Origin: Symbiodinium natans
Lineage: Eukaryota; Sar; Dinophyceae; Suessiales; Symbiodiniaceae
Direction of reading: 5' to 3'
Length of the DNA stretch: 64,000 bases
Assembly: GCA_905221605.1 (NCBI GenBank)
Contig: CAJNDS010002079.1
Span: forward strand, 557,001 to 621,000
In this document: positions 41,937 through 52,648 of the stretch, piece by piece
Layout of the letters: every line of letters begins with the position of its first letter
How positions within the stretch are numbered: position 1 is the stretch's first letter
The notes under the pieces: model-generated
Database searches by the model: none
What the model was told of the DNA's origin: nothing
Seen by the model: only the letters and a program-made list of their open reading frames with translations
Program-made: the position numbers and the translations under genes

Positions 41937-42012
41937 GATGTGGCCCTGTGGCTCTGTTCCGCCGCTGAGACCACCGTTGACAAAGAGACCTGGCTCTTGC
42001 GTTACCCTAAGG
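41937..42012 (+). CDS. Coding exon with strong acceptor
   Basis: CTGCTCTTTGCAG precedes DVALWLCSAAETTVDKETWL, LRYPK; the donor is either GTTACC (42001) or GTCCAT (42013). The frame is open in phase 0. Function unknown. Confidence 0.5.
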
Positions 42013-42203
42013 GTCCATGTGAAGCAGGGTATATATTTCTGTTCTTGGTGAGTGTATATAAGGTTCCTTTTAATATTGGTGAGTGTATGTACTTGGTGTC
42101 CTTTTGGGGATACAAGAAATAAGAACCCTACTCCATGTACCTATATTCTATACAACCTAACTAGGGCTTAGGGTTGAGGGTTTAGGGTTTAGGCTTTACG
42201 GCT

Positions 42204-42302
42204 AGGGTCCATGTACCTATATTTTATATACTTGGGCCCTGAGGCTACTGTATGGTGACGCCTTGAAGGCCCAGGTGTAGACTATGTAGGTGCATGGACC
42301 CC
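42204..42302. mobile_element. MITE-B foldback element, copy 2
   Basis: GGGTCCATGTACCTATATTT at the left, GTAGGTGCATGGACCC at the right, with GGGCCCTGAGGCTACTGTAT in the centre. It lies between exons 41937 and 42361. Confidence 0.7.
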
Positions 42303-42360
42303 TAAGGGCTTTTTTGTCCACTACCAGTGTGGGCCCCTGATGCACCCTGTATACCTATAG

Positions 42361-42393
42361 GACTCACTACCAAAGCTACATGAAGAAGTCGAA
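42361..42393 (+). CDS. Short coding exon with GTAAGA donor
   Basis: Acceptor TATACCTATAG and canonical donor GTAAGA enclose DSLPKLHEEVE in phase 0. Confidence 0.5.
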
Positions 42394-42685
42394 GTAAGAA
42401 CAGTTGTCACAAATCGTAACACGACAGAATAACCCTAAAATCCCCAAACTCGCTGAATACCCTACATGCCCTAAACGCAACCAGCAAACCATGGCCCGAG
42501 TTAGTCGGGCTCTCCCTGATACCCTAAAACCCTAAACCCCAAACCCGAAACCCTAAACCCCAAACCCAAAACCCCACCCTAAACCCTAAACCCTCAACCC
42601 TCAACCCTCAACTCTCAACCCTCAACCCTAAACCCCAAACCCTAAACTTAAACCCCAAACCCTAAACCCTAAACCCTAGAACAAG

Positions 42686-43421
42686 GATTGGTCAACTCAC
42701 TACTCGGAGCGGCTGGCTTGTGACGAAGCGGCGTCCAGCACCATCGGCCGCTTTGTCAATGCATCAGTAGCCCTAAACCACAAACCTTAAACCCCAAATC
42801 CTAAACCCCAAACCCTAAACCCTAAACCAGAAACCCGACAAGTCCCTTAATGCCTAAGCCCCACCCATCATATCGCAGGACAGCTCAGGGCATTACGGTC
42901 TCGGGTTCAGGGTTTGGGGTTTGGGTTTGTGTTTACGGGTTTCGGGTTAGCCGTAAGGCCCTAGACCCCTAAACGTCTAAACCCTTGAACTCTCAAACTC
43001 ACGCAAAACCCCCCTAAGCCCCTAAACCCCAAAGCTCCGAAGCCATACCCCCCCACCCAACCCCCAAGACGTAAATCCCTACCCTCCTAAACCCTAAACT
43101 CATTTAAGGCATTCGAATCAAACCCAGCATCACTGTTCTTGGGTATGATATATACAGCATCTCGTACACGCTCACTACCAGCAAGATCAACTAAAGAAAT
43201 CCTGCTGCATCGTCCAACTCCTAAACCCCGAAACCCCCCAACCCCCCCAAACGCCTCAACCCTAAACCCCCTAAATCCCCTAAATCCCCCTAAACCCCCG
43301 AAAACCCCTGAACTCTACAGCCCCGAAACGCCTCGAAATCGAAGGTGCCATGATGAGCCTCGACGATCCGAACCAGACGCTTATTGGGAAGATTGCGGCT
43401 GTGGTGCTTGGGCCGAAAAAC
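42686..43421 (+). CDS. Three phase-compatible exons of an unknown protein
   Basis: Exon 42686-42766 (acceptor GAACAAG|G; DWSTHYSERLACDEAASSTI, GRFVNAS; donor GTAGCC), the 19-nt exon 42879-42897 (acceptor ATATCGCAG; DSSGHY; donor GTCTCG) and exon 43345-43421 (two bases complete glycine, then AMMSLDDPNQTLIGKIAAVV, LGPKN; donor GTAGGG). All junction phases match. Domain not recognised. Confidence 0.55.
43168..43201 (-). pseudogene. Kinesin motor switch-II fragment, antisense
   Basis: On the minus strand, acceptor CAGCAG|G, then ISLVDLAGSER and a possible donor GTACGA. LVDLAGSE is the switch-II motif of kinesin motor domains, which move along microtubules using ATP. No other kinesin exon was found nearby and it sits in the intron between + strand exons 42879 and 43345, so it may be an isolated exon of an overlapping gene or a relic. 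Confidence 0.6.
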
Positions 43422-43462
43422 GTAGGGGGTTTTATGGGCTTCTGGGGCATGGGGATTGATGA

Positions 43463-43562
43463 CCCTAAACCCTAAACCCTAAACCCTAAACCCTAAACCC
43501 TAAACCCTAAACCCTAAACCCTAAACCCTAAACCCTAAACCCTAAACCCTAAACCCTAAACC
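43463..43562 (-). repeat. CCCTAAA array, about 14 units
   Basis: Perfect array flanked by two similar unique segments (GGGGGTTTTATGG at 43425 and 43568), perhaps an insertion with target duplication. Confidence 0.9.
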
Positions 43563-44014
43563 AACATGGGGGGTTTTATGGACTCTATGGGGCTTCGGGG
43601 ATTTATAACCCTATACCCTAAACCGCACACCCTATCAACCCTAAAAAAAAACCTAAACCCTAACCAGGTTTTCAGGTCTAGGGTTTCGAGGGTTTTGGGG
43701 CTTTCTGGGGGTTGAAAGCTGAGAGGGCCGAAGAATTTTGAGTGTCTTGGGCGGCTTCTTGGGGCTTTCCTGGCCCTTCTGGGGGTAAAATGGAGGGTTG
43801 CCCAAAACCATCGATTTCAGTACTCAAAAATCGCATCTTTCATTGTGGGTACGGACCCATCCTGGGGTCCGCTTCTTGTGCGCTTCTTTTAAGGGTTTTT
43901 TTGAAGCCTGGGTGGCTCTTGGGGCCTCTTGGGGGGGTGTAAGGGGCACTCTGAGGGGGGTGTAAGAAACAATTGTGGCACGATTCCTGGGTCTTGCGCT
44001 TCTGGCAAGCGAGG

Positions 44015-44690
44015 AAGTTTAGGTAAATTGAGCGTTTTGAGCAATCAAGAGAGCTGTGCTAGGGGTGTAAGGGTATAAGGGGGGTGTAGAGTTGTGTAAA
44101 GGGGGTGTAAGGGAGGTGCGAGGGGGGGGGGTTCTAAGGTGGGTTTCGGGGGCGTGTCAGGGGGGTGTAAGGGGGCTTTAAGGGCGTGTAAGGGGCAAGT
44201 GCTTGCAGTGCTCCCCGCTCCATTCCCCCGCCTCTTCTTCCTCCACCCGCCCCCCCACCCTTAAATCCTAACCCCAACCCCTAAACCCTAAACACTGTCA
44301 ATCTTAAACTTAAAAACATTAACACCCCCACCTCCGGTGAAAGAGAACCTCGCTCCAACGCATGGAGACCTATCGCCTCAGAGCTTGGAACGGGTGTTTC
44401 TTCTCAGCGGCCTCACCCAGCGTGAAGTGGCGGCCAATATCATGACGAGGGCAGCGGAGATCTCCCAATCCGCACACAGAGGACACATTGCTCTGAGCGG
44501 CACCTGGGGGACGCTATGCACGTCCTCGAACATCTTCGACTACAACTGGGGGAAGTTTCGTCGGCGCGCGAGATGTTGGCCATGCTTGGTTTCGACGGCC
44601 GCAGCTGCCGGGTTGCCATCAAGAGGAAGGAGGTTTAGGTAAATTGAGCGTTTTGAGCAAGCAAGACAGCTGTGCTAGGGGTGGTGTAAG
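44015..44690 (+). repeat. Direct repeat of an intron start (two copies of about 52 bp)
   Basis: GTTTAGGTAAATTGAGCGTT and the following GAGCAA..AGCTGTGCTAGGGGTG occur at 44015-44066 and 44631-44684. Each copy starts at a possible donor GTTTAG following a coding-like stretch ending GAGGAA or AAGGAG. A shorter relative is at 53411. Confidence 0.7.
44340..44632 (+). CDS. Coding region with two overlapping open frames
   Basis: The first half is convincing in one frame (ENLAPTHGDLSPQSLERVFL, LSGLTQREVAANIMTRAAEI), the second half in another (SERHLGDAMHVLEHLRLQLG, EVSSAREMLAMLGFDGRSCR, VAIKRKE), ending at GTTTAG. Either a small intron lies between them or the copy is frameshifted near 44480-44510. 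The helical repeat-like second half was not assigned to a family. Confidence 0.45.
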
Positions 44691-44701
44691 GGAGGTGCAA
44701 G

Positions 44702-44945
44702 GGGGGTTCTAAACGAACCACCCTAAACCCCAAACCCTAAACCCTAAAAACTAAACCCTGTTCTAAAGAACCACCCTAAACCCCAAACCCTAAGCCCTAA
44801 ACCCTAAAAACTAAACCCTGTTCTAAAGAACCACCCTAAACCCCAAACCCTAAACCCTAAAACCCTAAAAACTAAACCCTGTTCTAAAGAACCACCCTAA
44901 ACCCCAAACCCTAAACCCTAAACCCCAAACCCTAAACCCTAAACC
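44702..44945. repeat. Tandem repeat of about 60 bp, four copies
   Basis: Unit GTTCTAAAGAACCACCCTAA followed by CCCTAAA-type units and CTAAAAACTAAACCCT. The GTTCTAAAGAAC core is itself palindromic. Confidence 0.8.
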
Positions 44946-45349
44946 CCTTACAACGGGTCAGTCCCTTGACGTTCGCTGGAGCTCCAGGACTTCCTGAACC
45001 CCAAACCCGGCCCCAGCCATGTAAGGGTCTTGGGTTTAGGGTTTAGGGTTTAGGGTTTAGGGTTTAGGGCTACTGGGACCCGGAGTAGGCTCAAGTTCTC
45101 TTTCGGAAGGTTCAGCTTCCCTTATAAAGCCCCTTCAAACCAAAAAGGGCACCCTCTGGTATTCCTAGGTTACTCTTGGGTCTACCTTTCTTTTTTGTGT
45201 AGAAAACCCGAGTGTCCCCAAGTTACTACGTTAAGTGTGTTTAGATTGTTGTTTATCCCCATGCGGATTCGCTTCATTCCCATTTCATATTAAGGGGACC
45301 CAATGTAAGAGGTGTATAGACCCTAAACCCGAAACCCAAAAACCCCAAG

Positions 45350-45411
45350 GCGCGCTTCACGGTGTGGTCGGCGACGCTTGGACATGCTCTGCGCGTTTTG
45401 CGGGTTTCGCA
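45350..45411 (+). CDS. Coding exon, unknown protein
   Basis: Acceptor AAACCCCAAG|G, ARFTVWSATLGHALRVLRVS, two bases (CA) before GTATGG. CA plus the first base of exon 46144 forms glutamine, so these two are in phase. Confidence 0.5.
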
Positions 45412-45603
45412 GTATGGCAAGCACCCAGAGACTCTAAAACCGTTTAATTAAGGAATAAGGGTTTAGGGTTTAGGGTTTCGGGTTTAGGGTTCGGAACCCT
45501 AACAGTTTACGGGATGTTTAGGAGTCTCTGGGCAGTCCTAAGTTGCCTTGCGTCCGTGTGAATGCGACATTCAGAAGGCTACTTAGTTCTCAAACCGTAA
45601 GTC

Positions 45604-45704
45604 TTGGAATGTTCCCCTTACGCTAACAGTCCTTAACAGGGATTACAGTACCCCTTGTGCTGATCCCTATGAAGGACTGCTAGTATAAGGGGGAACATCC
45701 CCAA
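45604..45704. mobile_element. MITE-A foldback element, copy 4
   Basis: TTGGAATGTTCCCCTTACGC at the left; AGTATAAGGGGGAACATCCC at the right. Confidence 0.75.
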
Positions 45705-46143
45705 CCCTAAGTCCTAAACCCTGGGCCCCTACCTTTTCAATTGCAGTGCCACCTTGTGTAGATTCTGCACATCGAGGCTGGCTTTGGTTGTCATCGACGA
45801 AGTTCTTAGCTGGAAGCTCAAGCCCTGCCAACTGAAAGCCAGTGAAGCACGGGAAAATTTGTCTGTTAATGATGAAAACATGCAGTCTCGCCCCGGGCAG
45901 GCACTTTGGAGCGATATAAAGTGATAGAAAGTGATTTACAGCGACTTAATGTAAAGCAAGTTAGGTAGGTTTAGCCAGTTTTGCGGCGATTTAGAGTGGT
46001 TCCGAGTGGTAATTACCCTCGAGACAGAGAAATGATTGGGCCCCGGATGCGGGGCCCCGCGAACTCCTCCTGACTAGAGCCCTGAAGCCCCTCCAGCCCT
46101 AAAGCCCTCAAAACCCTAAGCCCTGAACCCTTCAGCCACCCAG

Positions 46144-46230
46144 GAAGTTCGCCCTAATCGTGGCCACACCTTTCATCCCGCTTCCCTTTGGCTTCCTCGG
46201 CCGGCTTTTCCTGGACACCCGGCCATTCAG
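46144..46230 (+). CDS. Coding exon with a membrane-like segment
   Basis: Acceptor AGCCACCCAG, one base, KFALIVATPFIPLPFGFLGR, LFLDTRPF, two bases left before a GC donor (CAG|GCTTTT). The hydrophobic P-F-I-P-L-P-F-G pattern vaguely recalls VTT-domain (SNARE-associated Golgi) proteins, but this is speculative. Confidence 0.4.
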
Positions 46231-46406
46231 GCTTTTAGCCTTTAGGGTTCAATGTTTTGGGGCTTTAGTGCTTTAGCCCTACGACTCCATAAACCACAAA
46301 ACCACCGAAGGGTTTAGGGGTTCAGAGCTTGGTTGAACAGGTGTGGGCGGGGGGGGGGGGGGGGGGGGGGTGGGGGCATTGGTTGTATCCGTCATGCCCA
46401 TTCTAG

Positions 46407-47486
46407 GATATGAAGATGTCCATGGGGGCATTTGATGGAGAGTGCGTACGTCCGCCCGAAAAAGGTGCTGGGGCCAACCCGCAACCCCTCAATATCCAGA
46501 CTTTTCAAAACCCGAATTCCTAATGGCACCCTATAAACCTTATAAACCCTATAAACCATATAGACCCTGTAGACCCTGTAGACCCTGGAAACCTTATAAG
46601 CCCGAAACCCAGCGCAAGTTCAAGTGCAGGATGCGGTCATCAGCCAACTGACTGGTGATGCGGAGAAGGAGGGAGCTGGGGTGTGGCAATTGGCTTTCCA
46701 GGTCGTTTTTGCTGAGTTTAATAAGGCTTCAGGAATGGACGAACCCTAAACCCTAACCCTAAACCGTAAACCCTAAACCCTTAACACTTAACCCTCAACT
46801 GTACTGTCCTTTCTTGGGATCCTTGCACCATAGGCATGTTCACCCCGAAGCCCTAAGCCCTAAGCCCGAAACCCTAAACTCTAAAACCGGAGGTTCACCC
46901 CTCATTTTTGTACCCTGAACCGTAAAGCTCCATGACTCCCTAACCGACCCCCCTCCCCCCAAGCCGTCCAAACCCTCGGCCCGCAGCTAAAGGAGTGCGA
47001 AGCATCCATAAACCTTTCGAACATAGGGAATAAGTACTAGTAGTATCCCCGTAATTTCCCTTATCAATATACTCTAATAGCCCCCAACACCCTATTCTAG
47101 TTATTAATGCCCCTATATGAGGCCCGCATAGGCCCCTCAACCCATACACCCTTAAGCCCTACATCCGAACCTGGGGATCCATGTATAGTTTATTCTTGGG
47201 CCTCACAAGGGGTTCCTATATAGTAGCTTCCCAGACCCCTGGGAGGATCCAAAAGGTAGATCCCCTTAAGGGTTTCTAAGAATGACCCAAGAGTAGTAAA
47301 CGGTGCTATTTGCGGGTTCTACTTTTTGATCCTCCCAGGGGTCTGAGTTTAGAGGCCAAGCATACACTATCTAGGTTATATAGGTACGGGGATCCTGAGG
47401 GAAGCAAAGAACCCTTGGCTCAGGAGCTGGATCTTGTGGAGAAGCAGATGAAGAAGCGAATCGAGGAGATCAGCCGACTCTTGCTA
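46407..47486 (+). CDS. Three phase-0 exons of an unknown protein
   Basis: Exon 46407-46445 (acceptor CCATTCTAG; DMKMSMGAFDGEC; donor GTACGT), exon 46630-46701 (acceptor CAAGTGCAG; DAVISQLTGDAEKEGAGVWQ, LAFQ; donor GTCGTT) and exon 47424-47486 (acceptor TTGGCTCAG; ELDLVEKQMKKRIEEISRLL, L; GC donor GCAAGC). All are multiples of three. The last is strongly helical, possibly coiled coil. The series probably continues to 50.5 kb. Confidence 0.55.
47173..47395. mobile_element. MITE-B copy with a nested foldback element
   Basis: MITE-B halves 47173-47231 and about 47346-47395 are separated by a 114-bp element. Confidence 0.55.
47232..47345. mobile_element. MITE-F, nested foldback element with 18-bp ends
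   Basis: CAGACCCCTGGGAGGATC at 47232 and its exact complement GATCCTCCCAGGGGTCTG ending at 47345. It is inserted in a MITE-B copy, so it is the younger element. Confidence 0.75.
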
Positions 47487-48059
47487 GCAAGCATTCCGCG
47501 GGCTTACAGGGGGGGGGGGGGATTTGCGCATGTAAAGCCCCTTAAAAAGGGCCTCTAAGGGGCTGATTGTGGGGATTATTGGGCCTAAAAAGCCCCTCCT
47601 CCCCACCTCCCCCCCTCGCAAAAGTATGCTCTTGAACCTCCCCAAGAGGCAAATTTAGCCTGAACATGGTTCGAACTCAACCCAAATAGAAATTGGGGGT
47701 TTGCGATATTTTGGGGGGGGGGGGGGGGGGTCCCTTAATGGGGTGCTGATTATCAGGGGATCCTACTAGTTGAAGGTCTTAAAACTAGGGGTCCCCTATT
47801 TTCGCAACCCCCTATAGTACATGTATATGGCACCCTAAACCATGTAGAAGAACTCATGGCGCCCGCGCCCCTCCTAAGCAAACCCCCGCGTGTTCTTTGG
47901 CACCATACCTACACCCTAAATCCCAAACCCTAAACCCTAAACCCTAAACCCTAAACCCTAAACCCTAAACCCTAAACCCTAAACCCTAAACCCTAAACCC
48001 TAAACCCTAAACCCTACGCATCTGGGCCAAGATGAGGCCGAACAGCTCAGCGTGTGCAG

Positions 48060-48112
48060 GTGGAGGAGGCCCGAGATCTCGTTCTGAAAAGCTGGGCCGA
48101 AGGGCCTCTGCA
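48060..48112 (+). CDS. Coding exon, helical
   Basis: Acceptor AGCGTGTGCAG, VEEARDLVLKSWAEGPL with CA left before GTGTTT. Starts in phase 0, matching exon 47424-47486. Confidence 0.5.
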
Positions 48113-48499
48113 GTGTTTAGGTTTTAGGGTTTAGGGTTGAGGGTTTAGGGTTTAGGGGGTTTAGGGCTTAGGGTGTTTAGGGTTTAGGGTTTGGGGTCTG
48201 GGGCTTGGCGCTGCCCCAAGTCCTAACACAATCAGGTTATTTCATCCGTCCTTCTGTCCTTACAATTCAAGTGACTGTGCTCACTTTATGCTTTCGCCTC
48301 GTAACCGAGCTCTGAATCCAGAGCCTCTGTAAAACCCTAACAGCATCGACCCTGAATTCTCCAACCCCACGCCCTCTAAACCTTCGCCTTCAATGAAACC
48401 CTAACACCCGAAACCCTACACCCTAAAGCCCTAACACCCTAAACCGTGAACCCTAAACCCTAAACCCTAAAACCCTAAAGCCCTAAACCCTACGCCTAG

Positions 48500-48559
48500 C
48501 GTGAAGAGGCCTTTCGGATCGGCAGCGCCCACGCCCGCGCGGCCAACGACCAGATCAAG
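48500..48559 (+). CDS. Coding exon with GC donor (20 codons)
   Basis: Acceptor ACGCCTAG, REEAFRIGSAHARAANDQIK, then AAG|GCGCAG. The frame is phase 0 throughout. The acceptor could be a few bases later (AAGAG|GCC). Confidence 0.5.
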
Positions 48560-49019
48560 GCGCAGAGGGTTGGGTTTTGGGTTTAGGGTTTTGGGTTTTG
48601 GGTTTAGGGTTTAGGGTTTAGGATTTAGGGTTTTGGGTTTTGGGTCTAGGGTTTAGGGTTTAGGGGTCAGGGTTGCGGGTTGAGGGTTTAGGGTTTAGGG
48701 TTTAGGGTTCCGGAAGCTCCCAAGCCCCTTCCCCCCCCTGAAACCCGTAGTCCTCAACAAAGGTTGGAACCAGGGGCCCTCAGTACTAGGGGGATCCCAA
48801 ATTTGGGCCGTCATTTGATATAGTGTATCCCAAATAAGGGGTACCCCGAAGTACCCCGAATATACTCCCAAGTGCTATAATCCTTTTGATAGGAACCCCC
48901 AACATGGGTACCCTAATTTTCGGAAACTCCCCCTAAACCCTAAACCCTAAACCCTGAACTTAAACCCTAAACCCTACGGAGGTGAGGAACTCCGGAATCC
49001 CCAGATTCCTTCCCGCCAG

Positions 49020-49058
49020 GACATGGCGATGATCGACCACCTCTGGAGCAGCAGCTGC
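49020..49058 (+). CDS. Coding exon with ambiguous donor
   Basis: Acceptor CCCGCCAG|G, DMAMIDHLWSSSC; GT donors at 49059 or 49074 would keep phase 0, but a GC donor inside AGCAGCAGC would fit the phase of exon 49578. In phase with exon 48500. Confidence 0.45.
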
Positions 49059-49577
49059 GTCTTTTGTTGGGGGGTTATGAGTGGGTTTAGGATTTAGGGT
49101 TTAGGGTTTAGGGTTAGGGTTTAGGGTTTAAGGTTTAGGGTTTAGGGTTTGGAAGTTTGCGGGCTTTAGGGGCGCTTTGGGGGGTTGTTTGGTGGTTTCA
49201 GCGGCTTTTTGGTGTCTTTAGTGGTCATGCGGGGGGCTTTGTGGGGCTTAGGCTTCGTCGGAGTTTTTGGTCTTTGTGCAAGCAGTAGGGTTTAGGGGTT
49301 TGAGGTTCGTAGCCTGGGGGTTTTATAGGGGCACAGGGTTTACAGTAAGGGCTTAGGGTTTTTTGGGCTGATGGTTTCATTTATTGCTTAAGTTGGAATC
49401 AGCTTTATGGTTCAGCGTTTACCTTGAAATTGAAAGCCAGTAGACTATAATTATCGGCTACAGTTTCCTATGTTGGGGCCATCGTAGCCTCTTATTTTGA
49501 GTAACTATGCGTTTAAGGTAGGGTTTATGGCCCTAAACCCTAAACACTAAACCCTAAACCCTAAACCGGGAGCCCAG

Positions 49578-50500
49578 GCAGCATGACTGCCATGAGCGAG
49601 CACGGGGCGAGCAAGGACAGCGCGCTGCCCCTCGGAATCCGATTTATCCCGGCTCGGTTTAGGGTTTAGGGTTTAGGGTTTAGGGTTTAGGGTCTAGGGC
49701 TTAGGGTACCCTAAACCCTAAACCCTAAACCCTAAACCCTAAACCCTAAACCCCAAACCCTAAACCCTAAACCCTAAACCCTAAACCCTAAAGCCTAAAG
49801 CCTAAACCCTGAACTGAATAAGGCTGTGGTCGACCATGAAGCAGGTCACCAGCTTCAACCGCTGGGTGCACCTCTCAGCGCAGGGATCTGGGGGAGGTGT
49901 TTGGGGTTTAGGGTTTAGGGTTTAGGGCTTAGGGCCTAGGGTTTAGGGTTTAGGGTTTCGGGCGTAGGGTTTCGGGTGTAGGGTTCAGGGTGCAGGGGCC
50001 GTGTGCTGCAGTCTGGGGTCTTATGAACCCTCCACCCGAAACCGCAAACCCTGCGCAGCCTGCTAAGCCCCAGATCCGAAGCCCTACATCCACATCTGAA
50101 TCGCCAGATAAGGCCATGAAGTCCCGAAACTCCCAAAGCCCGATTGTTGTTTACCCCACGGCCAGGGTTTCGTGTGCAGGGTTTACCACCCTAAACCCTA
50201 AACCCTAAACCCTAAACCCTAAACTTCCGAACCCGAGTAAACCCTACTAAGCCCCAGAGTTTCTAACGCCGCGCAGGAGCCCTTCGGAAGCCTTCGAAAG
50301 CCCGGTGAGAGACCCCCTAAACCCTAAACCCTAAACCCTAAACCCTAAACCCTAAACCCCAAACCCCAAACCCCAAACCCCAAACCCTAAACCCTAAACC
50401 CACCATTCTCCCGGTTAGCCCTGCGCTGCCCCGGAGCTCCGAGGCCATCATCGAGCATGACTTGGCCATGTGCATCGAGGCTCTAGGGCTCTATAGCAGG
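49578..50500 (+). CDS. Four exons joined in phase, unknown protein
   Basis: 49578-49656 (SMTAMSEHGASKDSALPLGI, RFIPA; donor GTTTAG), 49823-49896 (LWSTMKQVTSFNRWVHLSAQ, GSGG; donor GTGTTT), 50277-50304 (ALRKPSKA; donor GTGAGA) and 50419-50500 (PALPRSSEAIIEHDLAMCIE, ALGLYSR; donor GTTGGT). Every split codon (CGG, GGA, CGC) resolves and no stop occurs over about 87 codons. The 28-nt third exon reads sensibly only in the frame its neighbours impose. No family recognised. Confidence 0.6.
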
Positions 50501-51339
50501 GTTGGTAGGGTTTGGGGTTTAGGGTTTGGGGTTTAGGGTTTGGGGTTTAGGGTTTGGGGTTTAGGGTTTGGGGTTTGGGGTTTGGGGCTTAGGGTGCTTA
50601 AGAACCCCCAAAAAACACAAAAGGATTCTTCCCTATAAGGGTAATAAGGTGGATTATGTTTTTCCTTTTTTGGGGTTTCTTAGGCAAATAGTAGTAACTA
50701 GGTTGGCTTTTGTCATGGGTTTCCCTACTGCCCCCCTCTATACTATCCCCCCCCTTGGTTGCCCCTCTTAAAAAGCCTTATTTGGGCTCAATTATCCCTA
50801 AATTGCCTCAATTATGGGGGGGAACCTTGGGGGATAGAGGCGGGGTAGTTGGTTTGGTATATTTTGAGCTTTCCTTTTTGGGTTCATGTGGGACCCTATA
50901 TATATGAGCGCCTGCCTAAATTATGTTTGTCTAAGCCAGTGCTACAGTGGACACGAGTTGTTGCGAACATCAGTAAACCATGGAAAGCGATACGGGTGTC
51001 ACCCTAAACCCTGAACCCTAAACCCTAAACCCTAAACCCTAAACCCTAAACTCTAAACCGAAGCGATAACATTAGTCTGCGCATTCAGACGCATGTAAAG
51101 CGATGAGATGGTACTCCGCGACCTCGCACTCTGTAAAGTGACTTTGTCCCTCGCTCATAAAGGCCAGGCCAGATAAGCCAAGTGTAGAGTTTAGGGCTTT
51201 AGGGGTGGGTTCAGGGCTTCATGTTCCCATCATCAAGGGGGTTGGTCTTTTTTTTAACTCCCTTCAGCGCCTTTAGGGTTTTGCTTCAGGGTTAAGGGTT
51301 TCTCCCCGAAAATGCCCTCAGTACCGCCGCATCTTCCGT

Positions 51340-51905
51340 GTATGCTCGATTATTGTTCCGACCTCTGCAGTCTGCGCTTCTGGCTCCAGTATCTTTCTGA
51401 ATAAAGTTGAATTGATTTCGGAAATCCTTAGTTACGACCTCAAGTTTTGATGCAGGTTTATTTTTTTTAATTCGTAACGAATATCCTGAATATTGATGAA
51501 GTAAGTTATATTTGTTGAGTATGAATAATGTCTACATTGTTTCCTTGATGAAACAATGATGAACAAACACAAGAAAGCTGGCTCTAAGATTACATATATA
51601 ATATTTACATGTAGTAAAATTTTCAGTTTGTGGAAATACTTCCCAGAGTCTTCGGGAGTATCTGTGTGAATTGAAAACATCAAACATCGTTTGCAATAAG
51701 CGAGACCTTACTTTTTGATATCAAAACAACTCTCTGAAATATGCATATTAATTACATAATATCCGAAAGGCTTCTCTTTCATACGCATGTATAATCTGCA
51801 CAAATTCTTCAGAATCGTCGTCTTCAAACAAAATTGAAAACTTGACACATTTAGAAAAACATGATGCCAGCAATCAGCCGCCAAACAGAGCATAAAGGTC
51901 TACCG
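51340..51905. other. AT-rich island without telomeric repeats
   Basis: About 560 bp markedly richer in A and T than the rest, with no TTTAGGG units, MITEs or poly-G/C runs. Two minus-strand open frames (51432-51683 and 51708-51893) have biased composition and no recognised motif. Possibly an inserted fragment of foreign or organellar origin; this is inference. Confidence 0.5.
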
Positions 51906-52007
51906 TGCAAAACCCTAGACTCCTAGACCCCTAGACCCCGTAAACCCAAACCCCAAGAATTCCTTAAGCCTAAGCCTAAGCCCCCAAACCCTACAAACGC
52001 CTAAGAG

Positions 52008-52070
52008 GTGCTCATGCCTGCAGACGCCCTCGATTTGGAGGACCGTGCGACCTTTGCGAAGTTGATGAAG
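52008..52070 (+). CDS. Coding exon with GC donor (21 codons)
   Basis: Acceptor CTAAGAG|G, VLMPADALDLEDRATFAKLM, K, then AAG|GCGTGG. Phase 0 at both ends and compatible with the end of exon 50500. Confidence 0.5.
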
Positions 52071-52437
52071 GCGTGGGGGCCTTCCAGGGGGAGGAGGGCT
52101 CTGCAGTTCTTTGGGAGTCCCCTATACTGTAGACCCGAGAAGCCCCGAAGTGGCGTTGCTTCTTTCCGTTCTCGGGTTGTTTTACGGGTTTCAAGCTTTG
52201 TTCAGTGCTCTTGGAATCTCAGTTTTATGCTTTTCATGCCCCGCCCTCCGCCCCATATTGTAAACCCTCAATCCGGTTTTCAGGGAAGTGGTGCGAGGGA
52301 GGCGTTCGGCTTCCTTCTCCAAATCCTGACAGCCCGGAAACCCTAAACCAGGCGTCCGAATCTCCAAAGTTTCCCGAAGGCCTGGAAGATAATCTCAGCT
52401 TGTCTGCCCACACACAGTTGGCTTTAAGCCCTAAACC

Positions 52438-52538
52438 TTGGGTTGTTCCCCCGTATAGTAACAGTCCTTAATAGGGTTTAGAGTACCCCCGAACATACTC
52501 CCACTCTACGGAGTGTTAGTAGAAGGAAGATTATCCAA
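52438..52538. mobile_element. MITE-A foldback element, copy 5 (diverged)
   Basis: TTGGGTTGTTCCCCCGTATA at the left and a decayed right end TTATCCAA. Confidence 0.6.
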
Positions 52539-52588
52539 ACCTAAACCCTAAACCCGATACCTTACACGCCTTGTCTTTGAAAGTTAAG

Positions 52589-52648
52589 CCGCAAGTGGAG
52601 GTCCACTTCGAGATGTACGTGCTGGTGTTCCTCGCGATCATTACTAAT
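52589..52648 (+). CDS. Coding exon, partly hydrophobic
   Basis: Acceptor AAAGTTAAG, then PQVEVHFEMYVLVFLAIITN, Q. It could be shortened by donors at GTGCTG or GTGTTC. In phase 0 after exon 52008. The hydrophobic stretch may be a membrane or core helix. Confidence 0.4.
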
